DNA of 64,000 nucleotides from Caminicella sporogenes DSM 14501. Lineage in GTDB: Bacteria; Bacillota; Clostridia; Peptostreptococcales; Caminicellaceae. Numbering within the stretch: the stretch's first letter is position 1; each line of letters opens with the position of its first letter. This document shows, piece by piece, positions 9,781 to 17,648 of this stretch. A program made the translations under genes and the position numbers. The notes beneath the pieces are model-generated. The model saw only the letters and a program-made list of their open reading frames with translations. It searched no databases and was not told the DNA's origin. Where the stretch lies: assembly GCF_900142285.1 (NCBI RefSeq), contig NZ_FRAJ01000003.1:354327-418326 (forward strand), written 5' to 3'.

Positions 9781-9833
9781 GTTACATTTATTCATTAACA
9801 TTGTCAATCATTGTGAATAAAGTAACATGTTAC
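9781..9833. promoter_or_regulatory. Palindromic sites upstream of rnf, one Rex-like
   Basis: Three overlapping elements: an imperfect inverted repeat GTTACATTTATTC / GAATAAAGTAAC (9781-9826); a Rex-like site TTGTGAATAAAGTAACAT (9811-9828), which by my count matches 11 of the 14 fixed positions of the clostridial Rex consensus TTGTTAA-N4-TTAACAA; and a perfect 12-bp palindrome GTAACATGTTAC (9822-9833). ATGTTACAT occurs at 9779 and 9827. Rex senses NADH/NAD+, so control of rnf would make sense, but this is inference. Confidence 0.4.
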
Positions 9834-9876
9834 ATAAATTGCAAGTTTTATGTCATATACTTTTTATGTTAATATG

Positions 9877-10425
9877 CTATAAATTTTCATTTAAATCTTT
9901 CAAACCTTCTTTTAAATTATTTTTTATCCACTTTAAAACATCTATATTGTTAATAGGTACTTCACCCAAAATTTCCTTTATTTCCTTAGTATTTAAAATA
10001 TATGACTTATTATTCTTTTTATGGACATATATAAAATCTATATTGGGATTTGAAAGAATGAGTGTTAATAACGTATCTACCATATTTCCTAGTGGTGCTC
10101 TGTCAATATGACTATATTTGAAAACAGCTTTTACTACCGTACCTTTACCCATTTTTGAATTAATTTCAAAAAAACCGTCACAAGCTTCAGCTGCTGCCTT
10201 AAACATAGGTATCCCAAGTCCTACCTTTCTAGTAGTTCGACTAGTATAAAAAGGATTAGTTACTCTTTTAAGAATTTCTTCATTCATTCCTTTTCCATTA
10301 TCTTTTATGATTATTGTCAAAATATCTTTTTCTATATCTTCGTCTATTATAATTTCTATTAAAGAAGCATTAGCCGATATGGAATTTTGAGCTATATCTA
10401 ATATATGCATTGACAACTCTTTCAT
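9877..10425 (-). CDS. HATPase-fold ATP-binding protein of the hydrogenase operon
   Basis: 182 residues consisting mostly of a GHKL ATPase domain: N-box LDIAQNSISANA near residue 9, DNGKGM near 42, a VGLGIPMFKAAAEA ATP-lid region and KMGKGTVVKAVF. There is no dimerisation/histidine domain, so it is not a complete histidine kinase; it may act as a serine kinase or need a partner. It is the last of seven co-oriented genes around an [FeFe]-hydrogenase-like protein. The rest, to residue 182, has no recognisable domain. Confidence 0.75.
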   Translation of the reverse strand: MKELSMHILDIAQNSISANASLIEIIIDEDIEKDILTIIIKDNGKGMNEEILKRVTNPFYTSRTTRKVGLGIPMFKAAAEACDGFFEINSKMGKGTVVKAVFKYSHIDRAPLGNMVDTLLTLILSNPNIDFIYVHKKNNKSYILNTKEIKEILGEVPINNIDVLKWIKNNLKEGLKDLNENL

Positions 10426-10456
10426 TCTACTACCTCTTTCATAATTTTTAAATACA

Positions 10457-11176
10457 TTAAAAAATATCTCTATTTAAAAATTTAAAAACTTCATCTATTG
10501 TCTTGTTTTCTATTTGCATGTAATTTATTCTCTCTGAAATATCTCCCAAATAATGAGCATCGGAATTAGTTATGAAACTATATCTTTTAAGATATTTATA
10601 TTCTTTTATCAAATCATTTTTATTACAGTGTACTGAAATTTCAAGTGTTTTTATATCTAAATCAAATGGAATAAAACCCAAATTGGAAATTATACTGAAA
10701 TTTTTTTTATCTATATGTGCCGGTATGACTAAACCATCTAATTCTTTAACCTTTTTAAAAGTCTGCTGTATAGTTATATCTACTGACGAAATGAGTAATC
10801 TTTCTTCTCTTCCTATGATATTATCATGTATATCAAATATAAGCTGCTCTCCAAAAAATTCCGGTTTATTTTTTATATCTGGAATTAAAGTATTAATGCT
10901 TTTTTCAAACTCTACTGCTTTATAAACATCTTTAAATAGACATAATAAATGAACTTCCTCTTTTGTTTGAATTTCCATTCCCGGAATAACTAATAGACCT
11001 TTACTCTCTGCTATCTCAATACAAGGCATACAATTTTTGACTGAATTATGGTCAGTTATAGCTATTATATCTAAACCTTTTAATAATGCCATATTAACAA
11101 TATTATTCGGCGTCATATCTCTATCACCACATGGCGATAAAGAAGTATGTATATGCAAATCATAGTAAAATTTCAT
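10457..11176 (-). CDS. PHP-domain phosphoesterase
   Basis: 239 residues with all PHP metal-binding motifs: DLHIHTSLSPCGDRD at the N-terminus, AITDHNSVKN near residue 40, PAHID near 153 and TNSDAH near 204. PHP proteins are metal-dependent phosphoesterases; the substrate is unknown. It abuts the upstream DRTGG gene (start 11176, stop 11177) and probably works with the ATP-binding proteins of the same operon, perhaps as the opposing phosphatase. Confidence 0.8.
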   Translation of the reverse strand: MKFYYDLHIHTSLSPCGDRDMTPNNIVNMALLKGLDIIAITDHNSVKNCMPCIEIAESKGLLVIPGMEIQTKEEVHLLCLFKDVYKAVEFEKSINTLIPDIKNKPEFFGEQLIFDIHDNIIGREERLLISSVDITIQQTFKKVKELDGLVIPAHIDKKNFSIISNLGFIPFDLDIKTLEISVHCNKNDLIKEYKYLKRYSFITNSDAHYLGDISERINYMQIENKTIDEVFKFLNRDIF

Positions 11177-11512
11177 TTACCTCATCCCTGCTTCATAAAA
11201 CTTTGAAAAAATATTAAAACTATCCAATTCAGTAGAAAGTATAGGAATTCCAACTTCATCAGCTTTTTTTAATGTTTCTTCATCAACTTCTATTGCTTCT
11301 GGAATAATGATACAAGCTAAATCAATTAAAGATGCAACTGCTACTATATTTAAATGAGTCTGAACTGTTATCCAAGCATTTCCTTCTTTAGCATGTGACA
11401 TAACCCAACTTAAAAGATCACAATAGTATAGTCCGCTAATTTCCTTATTCAATGATTTGTTACCTGCTAAAAGTTTAAATCCAAACTTTTCCACAGCATC
11501 TTTTACAAGCAT
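11177..11512 (-). CDS. DRTGG-domain-like protein (second copy)
   Basis: 111 residues resembling the small DRTGG-domain proteins found near clostridial hydrogenase and PHP genes. It is related to the protein at 13249-13611: both begin with a short helical part (LVKDAVEKFGFKLLAG here), then alternate strands and helices (VAVASLIDLACIIIPEAIEV, GIPILSTELDSFNI). The function is unknown; similar domains in other proteins are thought to bind ligands. It lies between the hydrogenase-like gene and the PHP gene. Confidence 0.65.
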   Translation of the reverse strand: MLVKDAVEKFGFKLLAGNKSLNKEISGLYYCDLLSWVMSHAKEGNAWITVQTHLNIVAVASLIDLACIIIPEAIEVDEETLKKADEVGIPILSTELDSFNIFSKFYEAGMR

Positions 11513-11529
11513 TTATATCCCCCCGTCAA

Positions 11530-12786
11530 TTATTTTTTCATTTTATTTTTTAGATTTATTACACAATCTTCTTTTCTAGCCTTTCCTCTAACTATATCTT
11601 CTGCTAGCGCATGACACGATGGAGCTCCACATGAGCCACAGTCAATTCCCGGCAACTCTTTGTAAATTTTTTCTAAAAGTTCCATTTTTTCTATAGCTTT
11701 TTGTATATCCGAATCTAATTTTAATACAGGACTTGGTTTAATTTCTTCAGTCCAACCTATTTTCCCTTCTTCTAAAAGCCTTTTTGCATAATCTTTATCT
11801 ATTTTTATATCTCCATATAAATTCGTAATTTTTCTTATCCTAGTTTTTGCAATAAACGGATTTTCTACATTAAGAGGACCTCCTACACATCCAGTAGTAC
11901 ATGCATATCCTTCAAAAAAATCTATATTGTTAAGTTTCCCTAGTTCAATTTCTTCAAGGACTTTTATTACATTTTCTATTCCATCTACAGCTAAATAATT
12001 ATCAATTCCTATTGAAAAACTCTGCCCACCTACTCTAGCCCAACCTATACCTTTTCCGGAAGCTCTTTGAATTTTGTCATTTGTGTCAACTTCTTTATAA
12101 GCCTTTAAAAGTTTAGAATATATAGTTTCAATAGCTATGGCCCCATCGACAAACGATTTCTTTAATCCTAAAGGCTTTTTTACACTTGTTATTTTAGCTG
12201 GACATTGAGCAATATAAAATACCCCAATATCTTCCTGCTTTAGCCCGTACTTCTCCATAACTTCTTGTTTAGCAAGCCTTGCCGCAATTTCCATGGGAGA
12301 TTCAAAAGGAATTATATTATCTATTAAAGATGGAAATCTTATTTGAATAAGTCTTAATATAGCTGGACAAAGAGTAGCTATTAAAGGTTTTGGCATTTTA
12401 TTTTCTTTTACCAAATCTTCTAATAGTAAAGATAGAATATCTGCTGCATAAGCTTCATCATAAACGTAGTCAAATCCTATATTATAAAAACAATTAAATA
12501 TGCGATTTATATCTTTATCAACTGAAAATTGACCATATAACGGTAAAGAAACTAATGCTATTTTAAATTTATAATTTTTAAGCATACTAAGGTCATTAGA
12601 TAAAGCTTTTTTTGCATGGTATGGACAAACTTTTATACATTCACCACAATCTATGCACCTTTCTTTAATAATTCTTGCCTTGTTGTTTTTTATTCTAATA
12701 GCTTCAGTTGGACATCTTCTTAAACAATTTGTACATCCATTACACAACTCACTTTCTAAAGTAACTGAATGCCAGTACTCTTTCAT
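11530..12786 (-). CDS. [FeFe]-hydrogenase-like protein, probable H2/redox sensor
   Basis: 418 residues. Two 4Fe-4S motifs at the N-terminus (Cys15/18/21/25 and 44/47/50/54), a hydrogenase large-subunit domain (about 70-320), and a C-terminal FeS domain (CGSCGAPSCHALAEDIVRGKA; Cys383/386/391/408). The H-cluster cysteines appear kept: Cys140 (ATLCP), Cys195 (QCPAK), Cys296 and Cys300 (ACTTGC). The first motif is normally TSCCP; here Leu139 replaces the proton-transfer cysteine, as in hydrogenases regarded as sensory. Neighbours are ATPase, PHP and DRTGG proteins, with no HydB/HydC electron-transfer subunit, which also points to signalling. Domain content is clear; the sensory role is inferred. 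Confidence 0.8.
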   Translation of the reverse strand: MKEYWHSVTLESELCNGCTNCLRRCPTEAIRIKNNKARIIKERCIDCGECIKVCPYHAKKALSNDLSMLKNYKFKIALVSLPLYGQFSVDKDINRIFNCFYNIGFDYVYDEAYAADILSLLLEDLVKENKMPKPLIATLCPAILRLIQIRFPSLIDNIIPFESPMEIAARLAKQEVMEKYGLKQEDIGVFYIAQCPAKITSVKKPLGLKKSFVDGAIAIETIYSKLLKAYKEVDTNDKIQRASGKGIGWARVGGQSFSIGIDNYLAVDGIENVIKVLEEIELGKLNNIDFFEGYACTTGCVGGPLNVENPFIAKTRIRKITNLYGDIKIDKDYAKRLLEEGKIGWTEEIKPSPVLKLDSDIQKAIEKMELLEKIYKELPGIDCGSCGAPSCHALAEDIVRGKARKEDCVINLKNKMKK

Positions 12787-12811
12787 TTTATTTCCCCCAA
12801 TTATAAAAATA

Positions 12812-13249
12812 TTATAAATACATTGTCATTTTTACTGTTGTGCCATGTCCTAATTTTGACTCTATTACAAATTCATCACTTGACTTTTTCATATTTGGTA
12901 GCCCCATTCCAGCCCCAAATCCAAGTTCTCTAACTCTATTAGATGCTGTTGAAAAACCCTCTTGCATTGCTAACTCTATATTTTCAATGCCCGGTCCATT
13001 ATCCTTTGCTATTATTTCAATTCTATCAGGCATGATATAAACAATTATATTCCCGCCTTCAGAATGTATCACTATATTTATTTCAGCTTCATATGTAGCA
13101 ATTGCCACTCTTCTAATAATATTAGAATCTATACCCAACTGTCTTAAAACTTTTTTTATACTGCTTGAAGCTTCTCCTGCTCTAGAAAAATCGTCTTTTA
13201 AAATATTATATTCAAGTTTTATACCACTTGCTTTTTTCTCTGACTCCAT
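12812..13249 (-). CDS. Anti-sigma/serine kinase-like HATPase protein
   Basis: 145 residues forming a single GHKL ATPase domain like RsbW/SpoIIAB: N-box IATYEAEINIVIHSEGG, DNGPGIENIELAMQEG, and GFGAGMGLPNM. The start overlaps the stop of the upstream DRTGG gene (TAATG), suggesting coupling. RsbW-type proteins phosphorylate or sequester partners. No sigma factor or anti-sigma antagonist lies nearby, so the partner is unknown; a DRTGG protein is a possibility. Confidence 0.78.
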   Translation of the reverse strand: MESEKKASGIKLEYNILKDDFSRAGEASSSIKKVLRQLGIDSNIIRRVAIATYEAEINIVIHSEGGNIIVYIMPDRIEIIAKDNGPGIENIELAMQEGFSTASNRVRELGFGAGMGLPNMKKSSDEFVIESKLGHGTTVKMTMYL

Positions 13250-13611
13250 TAATCTTCAGCTCCTTTAATGGATATACCTCTAAGTCCATTGCTATATAAT
13301 ATGCCACATGAAGTATATAGAGTATGCTTTGTTGACAGTAAAACAAGCTCCATATCTTTTGCCATTTCAATTACTTCTTTTGAAGGTATTTTCCCCCTTA
13401 CAAAAACTATAGCATTTAAATCCAGCATTTCTGCAGTTCTTATTACTTGAAGATTTGTAAGTCCCGTCAGCAACAATACTTTATCATCTACAAAAGCTAA
13501 AACATCACTCATCAAATCACATCCAAAAGCCGCATTTACTTTACAATTGGCATAATTCTCTCCTGTTAAAAATTTAGCATCTAATAGTTTTTTTATATCA
13601 CTAATTAACAA
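13249..13611 (-). CDS. DRTGG-domain-like protein (first copy)
   Basis: 120 residues, related to the protein at 11177-11512. N-terminal LISDIKKLLDAKFLTGENYANCKVNAAFGCDLMSDVLAFV, then LLLTGLTNLQVIRTAEMLDLNAIVFVRGK, a pattern typical of DRTGG-domain proteins next to clostridial hydrogenases. It has no catalytic motif that I recognise. The stop overlaps the start of the HATPase gene, and the SPOR-protein gene ends 13 bases upstream. Confidence 0.65.
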   Translation of the reverse strand: MLISDIKKLLDAKFLTGENYANCKVNAAFGCDLMSDVLAFVDDKVLLLTGLTNLQVIRTAEMLDLNAIVFVRGKIPSKEVIEMAKDMELVLLSTKHTLYTSCGILYSNGLRGISIKGAED

Positions 13612-13624
13612 TGCATAAACCCCC

Positions 13625-14554
13625 TTAGATTATTGTAGAATACCTATTCAAACTGTTCATAAAAACCTTATATAAAGCTTTTCTATTCCCTACACTTGTT
13701 TTTTTAATATCTTCAAGCATCAACTTCGTATCTTTTACTATACTAATAAAATTATTGTTAAAATCAGAAAATTCACTTGTAGGTTTTAAATCTTTCATAG
13801 AATTATAAATTTTGTTTAATCTATTTATTTCTCTATCAATAAACTGAATTATAGTATTATTATCAACATTTTCTATATTATTAGAAACGATAAATTTCGA
13901 AAAACTCTGATAAAAATTAATCAATTCATTTAATTCATTTGACGCAACAGTACTGTATTCTTTTCCACTTTCTCCATATTTAATGCTTCTAACGGGTAAA
14001 TTTATTGAAAATATAAATGCATCATTATAAACATTTTTTATTCTTTCCTTAAACTTTTCTGCATCATCTCTTTTTAAAAATGACATAGCAATAACTTTAT
14101 ATCTATTTGACTTAATTATATGCCCTTCAAATCCTTTTTTTCTTAATTCCTCAATTTGATTTTGTGCGTATTTTATATCACTAAAACTTCCAACTTGTAC
14201 ATTGAATATACTCATAGCTGGCAGCTCAAATGTATATTTCTTTTCTTCTTTTACATTTTCTACAGCATTTTCTCTTTTTTCTTCTGCTGTTTTATTTTTT
14301 TCAACCTTATCATTCATTTCACTATTTTCTTTTTTATTATTATTTTTCTGAACTAATTTATCTACTAACTCTTTTCCTTTATTTTCAGGTCTTTTTTCAA
14401 CATAAGTGCTTTTTATTAATTTAGGTGCAATAAAATATTTTGTCCCAAAATATCCTATAGATATAGATATAACAGGTAATAAAAAAACAAAAAATAACAC
14501 AGTCAATAATTTATTTTTATTTTTTCTCCTCGTCTTTATCCTGTTTCGTCTCAT
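13625..14554 (-). CDS. SPOR-domain membrane protein
   Basis: 309 residues: a basic N-terminus, one membrane helix (about 17-38), a charged low-complexity linker (about 55-105) and a SPOR domain (IFNVQVGSFSDIKYAQNQIEEL to about residue 190). The C-terminal 110 residues are helical with no known domain. SPOR domains bind septal peptidoglycan lacking stem peptides. It is the first gene of the seven-gene operon; why a septum-binding protein heads a hydrogenase-sensor operon is unclear. The ribosome binding site is AAGGAGG. Confidence 0.75.
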   Translation of the reverse strand: MRRNRIKTRRKNKNKLLTVLFFVFLLPVISISIGYFGTKYFIAPKLIKSTYVEKRPENKGKELVDKLVQKNNNKKENSEMNDKVEKNKTAEEKRENAVENVKEEKKYTFELPAMSIFNVQVGSFSDIKYAQNQIEELRKKGFEGHIIKSNRYKVIAMSFLKRDDAEKFKERIKNVYNDAFIFSINLPVRSIKYGESGKEYSTVASNELNELINFYQSFSKFIVSNNIENVDNNTIIQFIDREINRLNKIYNSMKDLKPTSEFSDFNNNFISIVKDTKLMLEDIKKTSVGNRKALYKVFMNSLNRYSTII

Positions 14555-14692
14555 AGCATCCTCCTTAAACTATGTAAATTTTCTATTTTTTATTATTATA
14601 TCATATTTGAAAACATAATTCCTTATCACATAATCCTAAAAAATAAATCTTAAATAAGAATAAGTCTTAAAGTGAAAAATCAAATATTTATA

Positions 14693-14721
14693 TTGACAAA
14701 CATAAAATAAAATTTTATAAT
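14693..14721 (+). promoter_or_regulatory. Promoter of tRNA-Leu(GAG)
   Basis: Perfect sigma-A-type elements TTGACA and TATAAT, 17 bases apart, 28 bases ahead of the tRNA. Confidence 0.85.
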
Positions 14722-14749
14722 AAAGATTGTCGGCAACAATATAATACAT

Positions 14750-14835
14750 GCGAGAGTGGCGGAATCGGCAGACGCACCATCTTGAGGGGGTGGCGGTCAA
14801 CGACCGTGCGGGTTCAAGTCCCGCCTCTCGCACCA
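14750..14835 (+). tRNA. tRNA-Leu (anticodon GAG)
   Basis: An 86-base class II tRNA with the 3' CCA encoded. The acceptor GCGAGAG pairs with CTCTCGC, the anticodon loop TTGAGGG gives GAG between CCATC and GGTGG, the variable arm is long as in leucine tRNAs, and the T-arm is GCGGGTTCAAGTCCCGC. It is transcribed against the surrounding protein genes. Confidence 0.97.
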
Positions 14836-14839
14836 GTAA

Positions 14840-14872
14840 AAAACTACTGCAAATGCAGTAGTTTTCTTGTTT
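14840..14872 (+). terminator. Terminator of tRNA-Leu(GAG)
   Basis: AAAACTACTGCA is repeated inverted as TGCAGTAGTTTT (14840-14865), followed by a T-rich run. Confidence 0.85.
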
Positions 14873-14983
14873 TTGCAATACTATAAACCTATTTTGAAAG
14901 TGAACCTTTTTCTCAAAAATCTAAATATTTCTATTATAAAAATTCTAAAATTTAAGAAAATATTAATAATTGCATAAAATCTA

Positions 14984-15012
14984 TTGAATATATATTAAAT
15001 TAGATATATAAT
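14984..15012 (+). promoter_or_regulatory. Promoter of the small ORF at 15070
   Basis: TTGAAT and TATAAT are 17 bases apart, 57 bases upstream of the ATG. Confidence 0.6.
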
Positions 15013-15069
15013 TATAATAAACTCTAATATATTAAACACAGAATTTTCAGAAATATGGGAGGAAATAAT

Positions 15070-15201
15070 ATGGCTACCAACAATTTTATTCAAGACCTTG
15101 AAGAATTAAAAAAACTATATGAAAAACTCAATAATGAAAATAAATTAAAATTGGAAGAAGCAATTTTGATGATTATAACTAAATTTAAAAATAGGTTATA
15201 G
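15070..15201 (+). CDS. Small helical protein of 43 residues, unknown function
   Basis: ATG at 15070 behind a strong GGGAGG ribosome binding site, ending in TAG at 15201. The product begins MATNNFIQDLEELKKLYEKL and is charged and probably all-helical, with no cysteine and no membrane segment. It has its own promoter (14984) and terminator (15207), so it is very likely real. It somewhat resembles Spo0E-type small proteins in size and charge, but lacks the SQELD motif, so I leave it unnamed. Confidence 0.7.
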   Translation: MATNNFIQDLEELKKLYEKLNNENKLKLEEAILMIITKFKNRL

Positions 15202-15206
15202 AAAAA

Positions 15207-15232
15207 AAACTCATGTTTAAATACATGGGTTT
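15207..15232. terminator. Bidirectional terminator between convergent genes
   Basis: AAACTCATG and CATGGGTTT pair (9 bp with one G-T) around an 8-base loop, between the small plus-strand ORF and the minus-strand transglycosylase. A-runs on the left and T-rich sequence on the right suit both directions. Confidence 0.7.
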
Positions 15233-15785
15233 ATTTTCTATCTAATTTATTTTTATACTCAATTACTTTTCTAACATAATTTTGAGTTTCTTTAAATGGA
15301 GGTATACCATTAAATTTATCGACATTTCCTGGCCCTGCATTATAAGCAGCTAATGCCAATTTTATATTTCCATCATATCTGTTTAACATATCTTTTAGAA
15401 ACTTTATTCCACCTTCTATATTTTCATGCAAATCCCAAGGATTGTCTATACCAAGCTTTTTTGCAGTTTGAGGCATTAATTGCATAAATCCTTGTGCTCC
15501 TTTATTCGATATAGCCATTGGATTATAATTAGATTCAAATTTTATTATCGACTTTATAAGATTAGGATTAATGTTATATTTTCTTGCTTTTTCATTTACT
15601 ATCTCATCAATAACATTTTTTAAATTGCCAAGATTTTCAGAACTATACATCATTTTTTCTTTATTGATTTCTGTTTGTAACAAAGTTTTAAAATCTCTTT
15701 CTGAATTCATAATTTTAACAGGAACTCTGCTTTGAATTTCATTAATTTTTTGTCTTAAAATATAATCTACAGAAAGACGGTTCAT
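15231..15785 (-). CDS. Lytic transglycosylase, SLT domain
   Basis: 184 residues. A C-terminal SLT domain (about 65-184) contains the catalytic glutamate in [26 protein letters not shown] and the motif [20 protein letters not shown]. The N-terminal 60 residues are polar and helical; I see no signal peptide or membrane helix, so export may be by another route, as in some phage- or flagellum-related transglycosylases. It cleaves the MurNAc-GlcNAc bond of peptidoglycan. A single-gene unit. Confidence 0.88.
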   Translation of the reverse strand: MNRLSVDYILRQKINEIQSRVPVKIMNSERDFKTLLQTEINKEKMMYSSENLGNLKNVIDEIVNEKARKYNINPNLIKSIIKFESNYNPMAISNKGAQGFMQLMPQTAKKLGIDNPWDLHENIEGGIKFLKDMLNRYDGNIKLALAAYNAGPGNVDKFNGIPPFKETQNYVRKVIEYKNKLDRK

Positions 15786-15883
15786 ACTTAAAACATCCTT
15801 TCAATTTCAAAAATATTTCAAATTTAACTATAAACCTTTTAGATTATATTAGTAATTTTCAGAACAGTTTGAATTTTAAAATA

Positions 15884-15911
15884 ATAGAAAAATAGAGAAT
15901 ATAATTCTCTA
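15884..15911 (-). terminator. Terminator after nicotinate phosphoribosyltransferase
   Basis: TAGAGAAT and ATTCTCTA pair (15893-15911, 3-base loop), followed on the minus strand by a TTTTT run. Confidence 0.7.
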
Positions 15912-15920
15912 CCTTTCATT

Positions 15921-16958
15921 TTACAATTTAACGAGTTTTAGTTTTGGATTTTCAATTATCCCCGGTATTCTACCTCTTTTAGCAACTGGCACTCCTTCAA
16001 CTTCTTTTATATCCATAGTCATATCAATAGGTGATGCTGCAGAAATATAACTTCCTACACCAAATGCATCTGCACCAGCCTCTGAAAGAATTTTAATCTT
16101 TTCAGGAGTTAATCCACCTGAAACTATAATTTTAACATGATTATATCCTTCCATATCAAGTCTATATCTAAGTTCTCTTATCAAACCAGGAGTTACTCCA
16201 CCTCTTTCACTTGGAGTATCAACTCTTATTCCATATAATCTATCTCCTAAAAGCTTTGCAATTCTAAGGCTTTCTTCTACTTCATCTTTAAATGTATCTA
16301 CTAATACTATTCTCTTATGCGACTCAGGCATTACTTCATCATAAGTTTTAGCAATCTCTGCTGTATCTCCTGCAATAAGCATAGCAGCATGTGGGAGTGT
16401 CCCAGATGGCTCAATATCTAAAAGTTTTGCAGCCAAAATACAACTAGCTCCATTAGCTCCGCCTATAACTGCAGCTCTTTCCATAACAGGAGCTACCGCT
16501 GGATGAACATGTCTTGCTCCAAAACAGAGAAAAGTTTTTTCTCCACAAGCTTCTCTTATTTCTCTAGCTGCAGTTGCCCAACCACATGCACTTGCTAGTG
16601 CTCCCAAAATAGGTGTCTCATAAATTCCAAATTCTTTGTAAGGTCCTCTTATCCTTATAACAGTTTCCTTTGCTTCAAACTGCTGACCTTCATCAATAGC
16701 CCACATTTCAACATTTTTTCCCTTTAAAATATTTTTGACTTCTTCAATACCTACAAATATACCTGATTTCCTAGGAAATATTTCTGCAGTTACTATCTTA
16801 TCATCTAAACCCATTTTTTTAAGAATATCAATTGTTCTTAAAAAATAAATATCTGTAGTAGCTCCATTAAGAATTTCATCATGATTTGCACAGTGCAATT
16901 TTCTATCTTTTTCAATTTCAAATTTTTTCACATCTTCAAGATTCCTCATTTGTTTCAT
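15921..16958 (-). CDS. Nicotinate phosphoribosyltransferase
   Basis: 345 residues, the short clostridial/archaeal type of NAPRTase. Features include GARHVHPAVAPVMERAAVIGG near residue 145, VDTFKDEVEESLRIAK near 225, the phosphate-binding segment KIIVSGGLTPEKI near 280 and GVGSYISAASPIDMTMDI near 300. It makes nicotinate mononucleotide from nicotinate and PRPP (NAD salvage). NadC-type quinolinate phosphoribosyltransferase is a related family, but the overall pattern fits NAPRTase. The ATG at 16958 has an AAAGGA ribosome binding site. Confidence 0.85.
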   Translation of the reverse strand: MKQMRNLEDVKKFEIEKDRKLHCANHDEILNGATTDIYFLRTIDILKKMGLDDKIVTAEIFPRKSGIFVGIEEVKNILKGKNVEMWAIDEGQQFEAKETVIRIRGPYKEFGIYETPILGALASACGWATAAREIREACGEKTFLCFGARHVHPAVAPVMERAAVIGGANGASCILAAKLLDIEPSGTLPHAAMLIAGDTAEIAKTYDEVMPESHKRIVLVDTFKDEVEESLRIAKLLGDRLYGIRVDTPSERGGVTPGLIRELRYRLDMEGYNHVKIIVSGGLTPEKIKILSEAGADAFGVGSYISAASPIDMTMDIKEVEGVPVAKRGRIPGIIENPKLKLVKL

Positions 16959-17017
16959 TGGACCAATCCTTTCTCGGAATTAAAGTATATATAATTTATA
17001 ATTGCAAATTCACACTA

Positions 17018-17046
17018 ATTATATCGAAATATACTAAATTATTCAA
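17018..17046 (-). promoter_or_regulatory. Promoter of nicotinate phosphoribosyltransferase
   Basis: On the minus strand TTGAAT and TATAAT are 17 bases apart, about 60 bases ahead of the ATG. Confidence 0.65.
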
Positions 17047-17072
17047 TGTAGTATAATAAAAATAATTACACT

Positions 17073-17648
17073 TTAAATATCCTTATATAAATATCTGTAT
17101 ATTTTAAAACTTTTATGAACTTTTTTTACATACCCTTTTGTTTCTACAAAAGGAATATTTTTTAAATTTATTCCATCTTCACTATATCTAATATCTTTCA
17201 GCCATTTACTTACATTTCCACTTCCACCGTTATACGCAGCTAAAACTAAAGATAAATTATTATTAAATTGTTTATTTAATAAATTTAAATACCAACAGCC
17301 AATCTTTATATTTATATCTGGGTTGAATAACATCTCTTCAGTATAATTTTCTATTTTCAATTCTTCTGAAGCCCATTTCCCAGTTATACTTGAAATCTGC
17401 ATTAGCCCTTTTGCACCTTTAATCGATACTGCCTTTTCATTAAATTTACTTTCAACTTTTATTATAGCTGCAACAAGCAAAGGGTCAAGATTGTATTCTC
17501 TTGAATATTTTTCTATTAAATGCCTATAATGAAATGGATAAACCATTTTTAGAGTAAACTTTACACTAACTAATAAAATTTGCAAAGATAAAACGATAAT
17601 AAATAGTATAAAAATCAACCTATATCTCCTCAAATCAATTACTTTCAA
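17073..17648 (-). CDS. Membrane-anchored lytic transglycosylase
   Basis: 191 residues: an N-terminal membrane helix (about 9-33), then an SLT domain with the catalytic glutamate in IIKVESKFNEKAVSIKGAKGLMQIS and the motif LVLAAYNGGSGNVSKWL. The start is a TTG at 17648, directly after the coaE stop, with GGAGGTG 7 bases upstream. It is probably co-transcribed with polA and coaE. It is a different protein from the anchorless SLT enzyme at 15231. Confidence 0.88.
   Translation of the reverse strand: MKVIDLRRYRLIFILFIIVLSLQILLVSVKFTLKMVYPFHYRHLIEKYSREYNLDPLLVAAIIKVESKFNEKAVSIKGAKGLMQISSITGKWASEELKIENYTEEMLFNPDINIKIGCWYLNLLNKQFNNNLSLVLAAYNGGSGNVSKWLKDIRYSEDGINLKNIPFVETKGYVKKVHKSFKIYRYLYKDI

Noticed and set aside
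9877..13249. Calling the two ATP-binding proteins histidine kinases
   Set aside because: Both are almost only the HATPase domain; no dimerisation/histidine region or sensor fits in 182 and 145 residues.
14636..14878. Open frame of 80 codons on the minus strand over tRNA-Leu(GAG)
   Set aside because: It runs antisense through the tRNA and its terminator. Its REAGLEPARSL segment is typical of false proteins read from tRNA genes.
15921..16958. NadC (quinolinate phosphoribosyltransferase)
   Set aside because: The fold is related, but length and motifs fit the nicotinate enzyme and no nadA or nadB lies nearby.
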